From assembly GCF_026262505.1 (NCBI RefSeq), contig NC_067205.1, forward strand, positions 13,454,001 to 13,518,000: a stretch of DNA of 64,000 bases, in the 5' to 3' direction. Shown here piece after piece: positions 41,963 to 52,751 of this stretch. The DNA comes from Trichomonas vaginalis G3 (lineage: Eukaryota; Parabasalia; Trichomonadida; Trichomonadidae). The translations under genes and the position numbers were made by a program. Position 1 is the first letter of the stretch; the number at the start of each line of letters is the position of its first letter. The notes beneath the pieces were generated by a model. It had not been told where the DNA came from. It searched no databases and saw nothing but the letters and a program-made list of their open reading frames with translations.

Positions 41963-42231
41963 TTCCGTTTAGAAATGAAGATTAGATCACAAGGCTTTGC
42001 ATGAAGATCTTTATCAGAAAATTCTTCTTTCTTACTTTTATTATGTTTCTTAAACTTTATTTTTCTATATTTTTTTTTCTTTTAATATAATAAATCTATA
42101 AAAGTAAATAGCTACTTTTGGATTTAATGAACAAATGTTTGATTTTTATGGCAATATATTGTTTATAAAATATTTTTCATTTCATTGTTCAAAGTAACCA
42201 TATTTTTGGAGAAGAAATTTATATTTAGCTC

Positions 42232-42528
42232 ATGGTGTTGTTGTATTGTACATTAAATAACAGCACAAAACCATCAAAATCTTATACGTTTATTAAAAAA
42301 GATCCGATGTCCAAAAACATGTTCTTTAGCCAGAATATACCAGTAAATACAAGAGTAAACACAATGCAATATGACAAAAGTCCAAAGCCTCAATATAACA
42401 TGAATGTTTCTTGCCAACAGTACTCGAAAGTTAATACGATTCATCCAAAGTTTTATTCCACAGCTTCTTACGGAGTACAACATCCAGAATCACCGTTTTT
42501 ACAGAAGATTATGAATTTCTTTGATTAA
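42232..42528 (+). CDS. Unknown small protein, 98 aa
   Basis: Open frame from ATG 42232, or from the internal Met at residue 26 (MSKNMFFSQNIPV). Polar, rich in Asn, Ser, Gln and Tyr, with the closing segment HPESPFLQKIMNFFD, which could be a short peptide-binding helix. No domain recognised. A coding call rests on composition and lack of stops. Confidence 0.4.
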   Translation: MVLLYCTLNNSTKPSKSYTFIKKDPMSKNMFFSQNIPVNTRVNTMQYDKSPKPQYNMNVSCQQYSKVNTIHPKFYSTASYGVQHPESPFLQKIMNFFD

Positions 42529-42825
42529 TCAATTCTGTAATCGATATTTTGTTTTGTAAATAAAGATACTTTATGTTATAATATTATAAATTTATCACTT
42601 TTACAGAGTTTAAATTGCTATTATATAACAATATATAGCAAGAACCCAGTATTCAAGTTCTGTTTATAATTTTCAGAAATATTCTTTGATTCAACAATCA
42701 TTTTACAATATATTGTTTAAAATATGAGAAAACCACCACATATTGTATCTACATATCTAATAAAAAATGAAAATTTTATTTCGAGAAAGCAGATATGATT
42801 TATTCAGCAATCTTGATTTTTGTAT

Positions 42826-43689
42826 TCATATATAAGTGAAATAAGAATAGGCAATCTTGAAATAATCCTTATTTTGAATATAATCTTCCCATTGAAAGTC
42901 TTTAAAGAATTCATGGATGGCACTAATACAAGTTTCTTTTTCATTAATGTGAAGAGATTCTTCTGTGGAATTGAGAGATATTCCTTTTAGTTCAATTTTA
43001 TTAATTTGATTCTTGTAATACTTATTGGCCAGGAAGTTAAACCATATATCTTCACATTTTCCTTCAAGCTGATTCAAAAGCGTTTTTGGGGCAATTTTAC
43101 TCATTGAATTATATAATTGAAGAAATTTATAGTTCACCAGGGCGAATTTTGTGCTAATGGCATTATACCCATCTTGTGGATCAATTTCATATTTATTGTT
43201 ACTAATTTTTCTTACAAAAGGTGTAAATATTTGAGGGAATTGATCTTTGTGAAAATCCAATTTGATTATCATTCTTTCTAAAACATTGTTAAATGATTGA
43301 CCATTTATGATTACATCATCGTCAATCAATAATATCAAATGATTTGTTAAATTAGGAGGAAAATGATAAAAATTTAATATATTTCTTTGATTTGTGTCAA
43401 TTCTCTTCAATGGGTATATGGAACTCATGTAATTTATAAACCCAATTTCTTGATCAGCAAAAATATAAATGGAATTGAAAAAAGTTACTCTCTTCAAATC
43501 AATTTCAGTTAAAACGCTAATTAACTTTCGTGGATCGTTGGACTTGGCATTTATAAAGATACTTGCCTTCAATTTATTGGTTGGATTGATTCCTTCTTGG
43601 AGGTAACAGGGGTTTTTAGTAATGCTCTGCTTGGGCTGAAAGAAGAGATTTGATTTAGATTGAATGAATGCAAACATACAGGTTAACAT
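42826..43689 (-). CDS. GT64 (exostosin-type) glycosyltransferase, 287 aa
   Basis: The DDD motif lies in HLILLIDDDVII (about residues 114-125) and a second conserved block reads LEGKCEDIWFNFLANK, matching the NCEDIxMNFL block of exostosin C-terminal (GT64) transferases. Between them lies YNAISTKFALVNYKFLQLYNS, the usual acceptor-loop region. GT64 enzymes add N-acetylhexosamine in the Golgi, using a divalent metal bound by the DDD. The start at 43689 is an ATG; the short hydrophobic N-terminus (MLTCMFAFI) is a poor membrane anchor, so an upstream start or a truncated N-terminus is possible. The normal family also has a longer N-terminus. Confidence 0.75.
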   Translation of the reverse strand: MLTCMFAFIQSKSNLFFQPKQSITKNPCYLQEGINPTNKLKASIFINAKSNDPRKLISVLTEIDLKRVTFFNSIYIFADQEIGFINYMSSIYPLKRIDTNQRNILNFYHFPPNLTNHLILLIDDDVIINGQSFNNVLERMIIKLDFHKDQFPQIFTPFVRKISNNKYEIDPQDGYNAISTKFALVNYKFLQLYNSMSKIAPKTLLNQLEGKCEDIWFNFLANKYYKNQINKIELKGISLNSTEESLHINEKETCISAIHEFFKDFQWEDYIQNKDYFKIAYSYFTYI

Positions 43690-44787
43690 CTTGTAATATC
43701 ACCGAATTTAGTTTATTGACGAGATATATCTCAAAAAATTATTTCAATTGATTTCACAAAACTTAATCCCCATTATATTTACCAAAAACATATATAGAAT
43801 GAATTAAAATAATTTTATAAATTCTATACCAAGGTTCACTATTCAAAATTCAAAATATTCAATTTTTATTAAATAACCTTGTAAAATTTTTTTCACGCTA
43901 ATAATCGTGATCGCATATTTTTAAATTATGATTATCAAATAATTGTTGAAACTCATTCAATTTTTCAAATTAATTTTAGCACCTTTCGTTAGAGTATCAT
44001 TGAGAGCACACAATTATAGGCCTGATTTACGTTTCTTGTATAAATGTCATTCCTATGAAAAATTTGCATTCATTGCTAGATTTGTCATTCAAATTCAATA
44101 CCCCTTATAAATCAAAGAGAAATCGCTATCTTTGAATTTCCGTATTAGAAATTGATAAAAATTAAAACGAAAATTGGTAAATGATTAAAATTATCAAGTC
44201 TTTTTCATTAATTAAAATAATAAGATTACTTTGAAGAAAAAATTTTGCATATTTTGTATTGATATTTTTATTGTATCACTTGATCTAATGAATGATACAT
44301 TTTGGAAATGGCTTTCATTTGTAGAAATCTAATTTTTATTTCAGCGGATAAAATAATTTTTCAAATTAATTTCGATCCAAATTTGATAATATTACGGTAA
44401 ACATTTCATATACAAGTCAAATGAAAGGAGGCTATTACATTACTCATTTGAAATTACAAGTCATTTATATTTTATATCAGTTTTCAAATGATTTTCGCAT
44501 GAAGAAAAATAATCATTACAGGTGTGAAGTAACAAATTTACCTAATTTTTAGTGATTTAATATCTGTTCATCATCTGTAGTTCTTTGAATTTACATGAAT
44601 CTATTATAATTTGCATGCTGAAAAAGCTTATTTTCAATAATCGAATTGTTTGATTTGAAAATACAGACATTTCGATTATAATACTTCATTCATTGATATT
44701 TAATTATTACGAATATTTATATAAAACAGAAAAATTAAATAAGAAAAATAATATTTTATCAAAAAAACAAAATAATATATAATGATT
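43690..44787. other. AT-rich intergenic DNA, no gene seen
   Basis: About 1.1 kb of low-complexity spacer between two minus-strand genes; no element ends or RNA genes recognised. Confidence 0.55.
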
Positions 44788-46689
44788 TCATTGGGGATTT
44801 GTTTTAAGAAGCTCTTTAATTCTGTCAGATGTCATGATATAAAGTGGTCCGTCCCAATTAAAGTGTCTCATTGTAGATCCAGCATTTACAAGCAATTCTA
44901 CGATTTCAAAGTTGTTGTTTATTACTGCAGCGACCATTGGATCCAAGTTTCTGTTGTATCCATTTATTTTTGCACCTTTTTCAATTAAATATTTCGCAAT
45001 TTCGTTGAAATTATTCCTAATCGCGGAATACAAAGGAGTTTCATTGATTTCAATAACATCTTCACCATAATCAATAGGAGCATTTCTTTTTTCGATCAAA
45101 GATTTCACAAATTCAAACAATCCTCTTCCAGAACAGAAAGTTAACACGCAAAACAAGTCATAATCAATGAAATTAATGTTTTCTAGTAGCATATTAAACA
45201 AATAAAATGTTTCATTCTTTGCTGTTTCCAACAAATATTCTTTTGTCAAAAATTTTCCTTTTTCAACATTTTGAATGAATTTTGTTGCGAAAATTAAATT
45301 ATTCTTTTGAAGAACGAAGAACAACAATTCGTCATATATATCATTATAGACGAATTTCGGGGAGTTCATGATCATCAAAGCATTTTCATCATCATAACCA
45401 TAAATAGCAGTTTTCAAAGGAAAATGTTCAACAAAAATATTTGGATCTGCACCATTTTGTATGAGTAACTCAACCATTTCATAATTATGAAGCATTACGG
45501 CACATGAAAGAGGTGTTTCAGGCATCTCTTGACCTGTTAAATTGATATTAACACCTTTAGAAATCAACAATTTCATGAATTCAACATTTCCTTTTTTCGC
45601 AGCAAAATTTGCCAAATTTCCAATTTTTAGATTAACATTTGGATCATAACCATTAGATATAAAGAGCTTAACAAGCTTAACACTATTAGTGTTCACAATC
45701 TTTCTGAATATTTTCGCATTACTTTCTGCATCAGAATTATCTTTGAAATTTTCAAGAATAAATTTATTTTCAATAAAAAAATCCTTCGAAATATAGTACT
45801 TCAAAACTTTTGCTCTATCAACATAATGTGTCATTCCATTGTTCACTAAGTATCTTAACAATCCGAAGTATCCATAATCAACGGCGTTTTCGTAAAATGG
45901 TGTTTTTGTCAAACCGTTTTGTAAACAAAAATAAAAAGCTTTAATATTGAAATATTGCAAGCACAAATTTGCATCTATTTCTTCACATTTGTATTTCATG
46001 AGTAGATAGTCTGATATATCATTATGATGTGTTGCAATACTGTATTCAAGACAGTTATCAAATTTTATCTTATTCGCTTCGAGGTTTTCAATTAATTCAA
46101 GGTTCCCACCGAATACTGCGTATGGTGCATGCGTAGAGTTGATGTCGAAACCATTTAGAATCATGTATTGGACACAATTTGTGAATCCTAAGACTAAACA
46201 GAGTTTAATGAGTCTTCCTTTGGTATCGTATGATATTATAGAGTAAGTATCTCGCTTTATTATGTTTTGAAGTTGTTGGATGTTGTCGTTAGGGAGATCT
46301 CGAAGTAAAGTTCTGTCTAAGTTGTTTAGTTCGTAAAGAGTGTTGTACACGTTGTCAAATTTGATGTTGTAATCTTTTGATAGTATTTTGATCAGCTGCT
46401 CGTATCTGTCGTCCATGAACAAGTTTTTGAAGTAACTTACGTAGTTAAAAACAACAGATATCGTTGTTTCATCTTCTTTCATTATCTGTGAGAGTGAATT
46501 TATCGTTGCTTCTAAGTTTTCGATGCTCAAATTCTTAAGTAAATCTTCAATTTTTGCGTAAACTTGAAGTTCTTGAGGCAAATCGATATTATTTATGGTT
46601 GATACGGAAAGATTATCAGGTAATGATCTTGTAAATGTAAGTCTTTTTCCTTTCGTATAATTTACGTACCCAGGAGCCCAGTTACTCAT
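44788..46689 (-). CDS. Ankyrin-repeat protein, 633 aa (DUF3447-type)
   Basis: The N-terminal 170 residues are helical without repeats (LPQELQVYAKIEDLLKNLSI and a long following region), typical of the large trichomonad ankyrin family. They are followed by ankyrin units: VKLFISNGYDPNVNLKIG, FMKLLISKGVNINLTGQEMP, ETPLSCAVMLHNYEMVELLI, QNGADPNIF, then further C-terminal units including ETPLYSAIRNNFNEIAKYLI and MVAAVINNNFEIVELLVNAG. The early units are degenerate. No signal peptide or membrane helix; a protein-interaction scaffold is likely. Starts with ATG at 46689 and ends at 44788. The frame is whole. Confidence 0.85.
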   Translation of the reverse strand: MSNWAPGYVNYTKGKRLTFTRSLPDNLSVSTINNIDLPQELQVYAKIEDLLKNLSIENLEATINSLSQIMKEDETTISVVFNYVSYFKNLFMDDRYEQLIKILSKDYNIKFDNVYNTLYELNNLDRTLLRDLPNDNIQQLQNIIKRDTYSIISYDTKGRLIKLCLVLGFTNCVQYMILNGFDINSTHAPYAVFGGNLELIENLEANKIKFDNCLEYSIATHHNDISDYLLMKYKCEEIDANLCLQYFNIKAFYFCLQNGLTKTPFYENAVDYGYFGLLRYLVNNGMTHYVDRAKVLKYYISKDFFIENKFILENFKDNSDAESNAKIFRKIVNTNSVKLVKLFISNGYDPNVNLKIGNLANFAAKKGNVEFMKLLISKGVNINLTGQEMPETPLSCAVMLHNYEMVELLIQNGADPNIFVEHFPLKTAIYGYDDENALMIMNSPKFVYNDIYDELLFFVLQKNNLIFATKFIQNVEKGKFLTKEYLLETAKNETFYLFNMLLENINFIDYDLFCVLTFCSGRGLFEFVKSLIEKRNAPIDYGEDVIEINETPLYSAIRNNFNEIAKYLIEKGAKINGYNRNLDPMVAAVINNNFEIVELLVNAGSTMRHFNWDGPLYIMTSDRIKELLKTNPQ

Positions 46690-47028
46690 TAAATTTTTGT
46701 AAACCTTTCATTTTAATAATATTATCATATACATAAAATAATCTATAATTTAATCAATAAATTTATTTGTGAGTAAAAAATTGTCATTTTTTTTCTTGAT
46801 TCATATTTCGGAAATAGCTAAGTACTGGCATTAAGTTGCCAGCTTAAAGATTAACCAATATGCTATCAATCGTAATGAGTCGTTATATCAATCATTATTT
46901 TCATATCAAACAAAAAAAATTTTCAGATTCATTTGTTAAATTTCTACGTTATCCATCCTATTTCACATATCTTTGATTCCAAACAAAATCATCAAACAAT
47001 CTCACATTATTTTATTAAAAACTGAAGG
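46690..47028. other. Divergent promoter region between ankyrin and Ig-like genes
   Basis: 339 bases between two divergent ATGs. TCACATT at 47002-47008 lies about 20 bases before the plus-strand ATG. No other motif recognised. Confidence 0.45.
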
Positions 47029-48891
47029 ATGACGAACAAATGGTATCTGGACAAAAATACAACTAGTTCATATCTTGTAAGAAACGAAGATTATGATATC
47101 ATTGATACACGAAACGGCCTTCATTTACAAATTGATATTGACGGTGATCGAGGTGGTCATACTTTGTATCCAGCAAATTCTTTTACTTATCAAGATATTC
47201 AAGTTACACTTTCTGCAGAAAAAATTCCAAATTCAGATTACATTAACATACATCATACTGTTTCAAACAAAGGAACTCAAACGCATATAATAAATCTTCT
47301 GGTGAATTCTAATATAAAAATAAACGGAACAGAAAAATGTAATCAACATAACATTGAAGGATCTAAAGGAGTTGAATTTCAAGCAAATCCATATGTTAGA
47401 TTTATTCTTAGGAACTCTTCTAATGTTACAAATGTTGACACTTACTCATATCATCAATGTGGTTCATTTGGACCCCGAAATAGTTGTACTGATTGGATTG
47501 ATAGAAATGCAAATGCTAGGATTTATTTTTCATGGCAAAATCAAATAATTCAACCAAATGCTCCTCAAAAAACATTTTCATATAGTATTGGAACAGGTGA
47601 ATATCCCAAACGAAAAGTCATATGTAATACTCAAATTGAATCACGCTATGATACTTCAAGTGTAATAGCTCTTTCTATTTCAGTTGAATCAATAGATCCA
47701 GGCCAATTATTTTCCATTTCCAGACAAATTTTTGATAGTTTGAATAAACCTCTTAGAGATAAAGAAGAAATTTCAAATCAAAATGATGATGGCACCAAAT
47801 TTACACATGATGACATAGTCACTCTTCCTAATAAACCTGGTAATTATATAATCAGATACACAGTGAAAGATCCATATGGAGAAGAAACAACAGATGTCCC
47901 TATCTTTGTGAAGTTAATTCCAACAATTGAATTTATTTCTGCAATAAATTATACCCAGAAACCAAATTCGAGTTTTTCTTTCAAAGTCGAAATAACAACT
48001 GATATATCATTTAATTTCTCCGTTATTGATGATAAAAACTCAGAAGTATTTCATCGTAGTCAATCAATAAATGTTAAAGAAACAAAGGAAATTACAGTTG
48101 AATTTAATTTAGCTGGGTATTCAGAAGGACCACATCCATTCCGTCTTTTGGTAACTGATGATATGGGATACACAAATGAAACTACATTCTCAATTTCTAT
48201 CAGCAAAGTTCCGACACTTATATTAAATACTGATTTTAAAAAATTCTACATGCCCAATGAAGAAGTTGATTTCTCAGTAACCATGAATGATGACACGAAC
48301 GCTACTTTGTGTGTTAAAAGCGAAGTTAATTCCTATTATTTTTTCAAGAATTATTTTTTGAATAATGAAGAAAAAACTATTAATAATAAGTTTCAAATTA
48401 AGGACTATGAAGTTGGAAGCAATCATACTTTCTCTATTTATTTAGTTGATGAGTTCGAATTGATCAGTGAAATTTATAACCACAGTTTTACTGTGATTGA
48501 TGGCAGTCCAATGATTAAACTATCAGATGTTATGCATCCTATTTCAATTGAATCACGAAACATGAAGATATCAGCATTCTATTACATTTGGCCAGGTTCA
48601 TCCAAAGCAACATTTGTTAGTACAATCAACAAACTCACAAACATCACACTCCAACAAGTTGAAGATTTTACAGTTGAACAATGGAATCCAATTGAGCTTA
48701 GTGTTAGTGATACATACTTAGAAAGAAATACTAACAACAATATTTCATTCTATGCTATTGATTCACTTTCACGCATTTCCAACACTGTTGTATATACATT
48801 TGTCTTTGGAAATATAAAATGCGACTATACAAACTTTTATCGCATGTCTAGCTTTGCAGCTATTGCTGCTATGCAATCAGGAAAGAGGTAA
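47029..48891 (+). CDS. Ig-like-repeat protein, 620 aa (paralogue of 23383-25302)
   Basis: It has the same plan as the 23383 gene: an N-terminal beta-rich domain (to about residue 215) with DYINIHHTVSNKGTQTHIIN, CNQHNIEGSKGVEFQ, NVDTYSYHQCG, NSCTDW and ARIYFSWQNQ, then about four tandem beta-sandwich repeats ending in SIYLVDEFELISEIYNHSF-type strands, and a C-terminal domain with DGSPMIKLSDVMHPI and YYIWPGSSKATFVST. No signal peptide. The C-terminal 170 residues are very close to the convergent copy at 49105-50247, indicating an inverted duplication. Family unnamed; role unknown, possibly a carbohydrate- or ligand-binding protein. Confidence 0.7.
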   Translation: MTNKWYLDKNTTSSYLVRNEDYDIIDTRNGLHLQIDIDGDRGGHTLYPANSFTYQDIQVTLSAEKIPNSDYINIHHTVSNKGTQTHIINLLVNSNIKINGTEKCNQHNIEGSKGVEFQANPYVRFILRNSSNVTNVDTYSYHQCGSFGPRNSCTDWIDRNANARIYFSWQNQIIQPNAPQKTFSYSIGTGEYPKRKVICNTQIESRYDTSSVIALSISVESIDPGQLFSISRQIFDSLNKPLRDKEEISNQNDDGTKFTHDDIVTLPNKPGNYIIRYTVKDPYGEETTDVPIFVKLIPTIEFISAINYTQKPNSSFSFKVEITTDISFNFSVIDDKNSEVFHRSQSINVKETKEITVEFNLAGYSEGPHPFRLLVTDDMGYTNETTFSISISKVPTLILNTDFKKFYMPNEEVDFSVTMNDDTNATLCVKSEVNSYYFFKNYFLNNEEKTINNKFQIKDYEVGSNHTFSIYLVDEFELISEIYNHSFTVIDGSPMIKLSDVMHPISIESRNMKISAFYYIWPGSSKATFVSTINKLTNITLQQVEDFTVEQWNPIELSVSDTYLERNTNNNISFYAIDSLSRISNTVVYTFVFGNIKCDYTNFYRMSSFAAIAAMQSGKR

Positions 48892-49104
48892 ATAAATATA
48901 TTTAAAAGCGCTTTTTTTAAAAAAAATTAATCTCTTTAAATTAACAGCCTATTCTATGCCTTTGATTTTGTTTTACACTTTCAAATACAATAATTCACAT
49001 CTTTCTTGATGATACTTTTTTTCTTCAGATTGTGGTTTTATTATGATTTCTAAATTTTTAGATTTTTAAATCATCTAATACATCACGGATTTTTCGTTTT
49101 TTTT

Positions 49105-50247
49105 TTAATTTCTTCCGGAGTAAAGCATGGCTACGGAAGAAAAACTGATCACTCTGCTTACAACTGTGTAATCATATTTGAAATCTTCGAGAAAAATTGA
49201 AGAATTTAATGTATTGGAAACGTTCAAAAGTGAGTTTATGACAGAGATGGAGATATTATTCATAGTATTTCTATAAAGATATTTAAAACTAACGCTAAGA
49301 ATAATTGGATTCCATTGATCAAATATAAAATCTTCAAATTGTTGGAGGGAGATGTTTGTAAATTCGTTGATTGTACTAACAAATGTTGCTTTGGATGAAC
49401 CTGGCCAAATGTAATAGTATGCTGAGATCTTCATGTTTCTTGTTTCAACTGAAATAGGATGCATAACATCTGAAAATTTGATCATTGGACTTCCGTCTCC
49501 AACTGTGTAACTGTAGTTATAAATTTCACTGATCAATTCGAACTCATCAATTGCATAAATAGATATGGAATGATTGCTGCCTACATCATAGCCAGGAATA
49601 TGAAATTGGTCATTTATGATCTTCTCATCATTATTAACTTCGTAAAATTTATTGAAAACTTGGATTGAATCATGTTTGATTGTTATATTACAAAATGAAT
49701 CATCATATAATTTTGCATTGAAAATTATGTCCGAATCCGGAAGATAGAATTGATTTATTGTTGAAATCATTTTCAAAATCGGAGAATTATTAATCAATAT
49801 ACTTATATTTTCAATTTCACTTCGAAATCCAAACTCATCTTCAGCAAACACAGAAAAGTTTTTCTTGCCAACTGAATACTTTGATAAATTAAATTCAACT
49901 CGAACATTCTGTTCTTCTCCATCACATTTAATCGAATCAGTTTGAAATGCAATTTTGTTTTCATTATCAACTACTTTTAAATAACATGATCTATCATCTG
50001 TTATATTAACTTCAAAACTAATATTTGAATTTGATGTGTAGTAATAATCAACATCAGAAATAATTTTTATTATTGGAACTCTAGTTATAGTGAATGAAAT
50101 ATACTCAATTTCACTTTTATATCCAAATTCGTCAATTGCATAAATTGAAAAGTTTTTCTTTCCGATCGTATAATTAGTAAGGCTAATATCAAATGGAATA
50201 CTCATTTCTTGTTGTTTGCACTGGATTTTATCTGTTTGAAACAATTC
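49105..50247 (-). pseudogene. Ig-like-repeat gene, 5' part displaced by Polinton copy B
   Basis: This is a minus-strand open frame with two to three of the family's repeats (SIYAIDEFGYKSEI, SVFAEDEFGFRSEI, SIYAIDEFELISEI) and the same C-terminal domain as 47029-48891. It has no ATG in a plausible place; the coding similarity ends within a repeat at about 50247, where Polinton DNA starts. The N-terminal domain is absent from the window. It lies tail to tail with its paralogue, 213 bases apart. Host gene truncated by the element. Confidence 0.75.
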
Positions 50248-50305
50248 TATAACAACAAACTTACAAAGTCCTCAAGGACGATATTGTAAACTAACCTTAA
50301 ACACA

Positions 50306-50986
50306 ATGACGACTAAAGCCTGTTTTGCTCTTTTGACACCAGAAGACTTTATTGTTGTGAATGGTAAAAAATACTCCTTTGAAGATACTTACTCAGATAT
50401 ACCACCAACAGGTTTTGTTGACTTATTTAATACTTTAAGTACGGGTGTAACATGTGCTGCAACTAGAGCAGGTTTCATTATGTTTGGATGTCCGACTGAG
50501 TTTACTATAAACGATATGAGCTATAATACAAAACTTATTTCTGGTTTTTACTACCAACAGTTTCCTATAACAGGAAAAGGTGTCATACAAGGAATGTCTA
50601 TTCCATTGACATTAAGCACACCAATCTTATATATTGTTTCAAACTTAGGTTCAAAGTGTTATTCGAATGTCGACAGAAACTATTATGACCAAAAGATACT
50701 TATGCGTATAAACAATACTTTCTCTGCTGGTTTGCCTATTGTTCATTCGAATGCAGAATTTTCAACCTTAGTGAACTCAAACACTTTGGCAAGTATAACG
50801 TTGACATTAGTTGACGCAAACTTTGTTCCTGTAAAACTTTTATGTCCTATGTATTTGTCAATGACGGCAGAAAGTTTCGAATTGGAAGATGCAACTGGTG
50901 AAAGTATTGTATTACAAGAACAACTTCAACAACAAATAGCTCAAGAACAACAAATGCAACAAATGGAACAACAAAGTCAAGAATAA
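50306..50986 (+). CDS. Polinton minor capsid-type protein, 226 aa
   Basis: This is a beta-rich protein with a C-terminal NTLASITLTLVDANFVPVKL pattern and a following strand, the same closing architecture as the penton-like protein at 3480-4251. The end is a Gln-rich tail (QEQLQQQIAQEQQMQQMEQQ). The start ATG at 50306 follows directly on the Polinton junction. A single jelly-roll vertex protein is the best guess. The frame looks whole. Confidence 0.5.
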   Translation: MTTKACFALLTPEDFIVVNGKKYSFEDTYSDIPPTGFVDLFNTLSTGVTCAATRAGFIMFGCPTEFTINDMSYNTKLISGFYYQQFPITGKGVIQGMSIPLTLSTPILYIVSNLGSKCYSNVDRNYYDQKILMRINNTFSAGLPIVHSNAEFSTLVNSNTLASITLTLVDANFVPVKLLCPMYLSMTAESFELEDATGESIVLQEQLQQQIAQEQQMQQMEQQSQE

Positions 50987-51016
50987 AAAAATAATATTTT
51001 TTTTATTTTTATAAAA

Positions 51017-52064
51017 ATGTACAGAATAGATGTTTCAGATTTTTATGACTTCCAAGCATTCAGAAATATGTGTCCATTTAGAGACTATAACAAAGCAGTC
51101 GAGAATTTGAAACGTTTAGTCATTTATGTTGACTCTGCCCCAGAATGTTATGTCATGAAAGAATGGGATGTTGTCTTTAACAAACCAAGAGCAACAATAG
51201 TGTCTGAACAAGAATGTAGACAGAAACTTAAGAAAATAAAAGTTGTACAAGTTGGAATGAAGATGTTAGATGCTTGGGATATCTTATTGTCAAAGTTAGA
51301 AGATTTTTCAGTTCGAGGTATAAAGTTCTATACACCTTCTCCAAACTTCTATTCTATCTTCACTGGATATAAATACGAACAAGTAGAATGGAAAGAAAAT
51401 GTTATAGAAGCTTGGTTAGACCATGTCAAAGAAATTATATGCAATGGAAACGAAAAGGTTTATGAGTATATCTTATGTTGGTTTGCAAACATCTTACAAC
51501 ATCCAAGTGCTAAAAATGAAACTGCTCTCATTATAATTGGAAAACAAGGAACTGGTAAGAATACTTTCTTTACAGATATTTTGTGCAAACTGTTAGAAGG
51601 TTATTCGAATCCGAATATGACAAACTTAGAAAACATCTGTGGCAAGTTTAACTCCTCAATAGAGAATATGAAACTTATAGTTTGCAATGAACTTCAAAGT
51701 ATAGATACAACAAAAGTTTTGAACTCAGATGCTTTGAAGAGTCTTATAACAGACAAAGTTGGAGTTGTTGAAAGAAAGTATAAAGACCAAAGAGTTTGTG
51801 AAAATGTTGCAAACTTCATTATGGTTTCAAACAATGCTGTTCCGATGAAGTTAGAAAGTTCTGACAGAAGATATGTAGTTGTCAGAACGTCAGATTCTCA
51901 TATGCAAGATACAGAATATTTTGACGACTTAGCAGAAACTTTGACATCTGACTTTTACAACCACTTGTTCTCATATTTCATGACATTAGATATTTCTAAG
52001 TTCAATCCAAGACAAATTCCACATACCGAAGAGAGACAAACATTATTAGAAGCAAATAAGAGTG
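51017..52064 (+). pseudogene. SF3 (D5-like) helicase, interrupted by the 52065 insertion
   Basis: The ATG is at 51017, 31 bases after the previous stop. The first 160 residues are a helical N-terminal domain; the SF3 core follows with Walker A GKQGTGKN at residues 175-182, a Walker B-type LIVCNEL block, and motif C with NFIMVSNNAVPM then SSDRRYVVV, including the arginine finger. Such helicases unwind replication origins of small DNA viruses and Polinton-like elements. The 3' end is overrun by the terminal repeat of the 52065-57016 element, so the gene is interrupted by that insertion. Confidence 0.75.
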
Positions 52065-52295
52065 AGTTAGTATCCCTATCTTGGGTACGGCGGCACTGCG
52101 TTCCACCTTACCCAAGATAACGGTTTGACACTTTACAAAACCACTGACGTATATTTTACAACACAAACGACAACACTAACTTAACCTTAAATATTTACAA
52201 AACCGCCAGCCACTTCACCTCACTAACATTTTCGCTAACGACTTCACTAATGAAAAAATAAACGTTCTCACTAACGTTCCCACTAATGTTCTCAT
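52065..52295. repeat. Left terminal inverted repeat of the short derivative
   Basis: Inverted copy of 56778-57016, including the AAAACCACTGACGTATATTT-like stretch and the CACTAACG tandem units. Confidence 0.85.
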
Positions 52296-52329
52296 TTACA
52301 AAAGTATTGCAGCGCTTCCCATTGCTGTG

Positions 52330-52498
52330 CTTCGTTCGCATTAGTCCTCATAATTTGAAAGACATGCAATTCAGACTTGTTGACATTCAAGGAGAGCCTG
52401 TAGAACTGAAGGCACCAGTGCGAATGACTGTTGAAGTTGACTTTTTAGAAAATATTAAATGCAACAGCTTACAAGAGAACTCAGAGCTAAAAATATAA
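52330..52498 (+). pseudogene. Minor capsid C-terminal remnant
   Basis: Encodes the same closing strands as 3480-4251 (FRLVDIQGEPVELKAPVRMT); only the end of the gene is present next to the left terminal repeat. Confidence 0.5.
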
Positions 52499-52701
52499 AG
52501 TATGAATGTTATGTATTAGGTCATGAACTTTGGTTGTTGCTGTTTGATGAAACAAATGAGTTAGTTATGTCAGTCAAGAGAACAGAAAAATATTGTGTTA
52601 GTGAAAACTGCACCAAGTCAATAAGATTAGGTTTGCATTATGAAGATGAGTTCGATACTGTTGAAGAAGTTTTGGATAGATATTACAAATTGCTAACTTG
52701 A
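52459..52701 (+). CDS. Small unknown Polinton protein, 80 aa
   Basis: An open frame with ATG at 52459 inside the end of the minor capsid frame. The sequence has ELWLLLFDETNELVMSVKR and CVSENCTKSIRLGLHYEDEF. No domain is recognised. It is the better-preserved version of the 4213-4492 frame. Confidence 0.5.
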   Translation: MQQLTRELRAKNIKYECYVLGHELWLLLFDETNELVMSVKRTEKYCVSENCTKSIRLGLHYEDEFDTVEEVLDRYYKLLT

Positions 52702-52716
52702 AATTTTTTGACTGAC

Positions 52717-52742
52717 GGCGCAAAGCGCCAAGACCGAAGGTC
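52717..52742. repeat. GC-rich double hairpin micro-insert (d)
   Basis: GGCGCAAAGCGCC (52717-52729) and GACCGAAGGTC (52732-52742). Same location as insert (b) in copy A, but with a different second hairpin. Confidence 0.75.
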
Positions 52743-52751
52743 CTGACTGCT

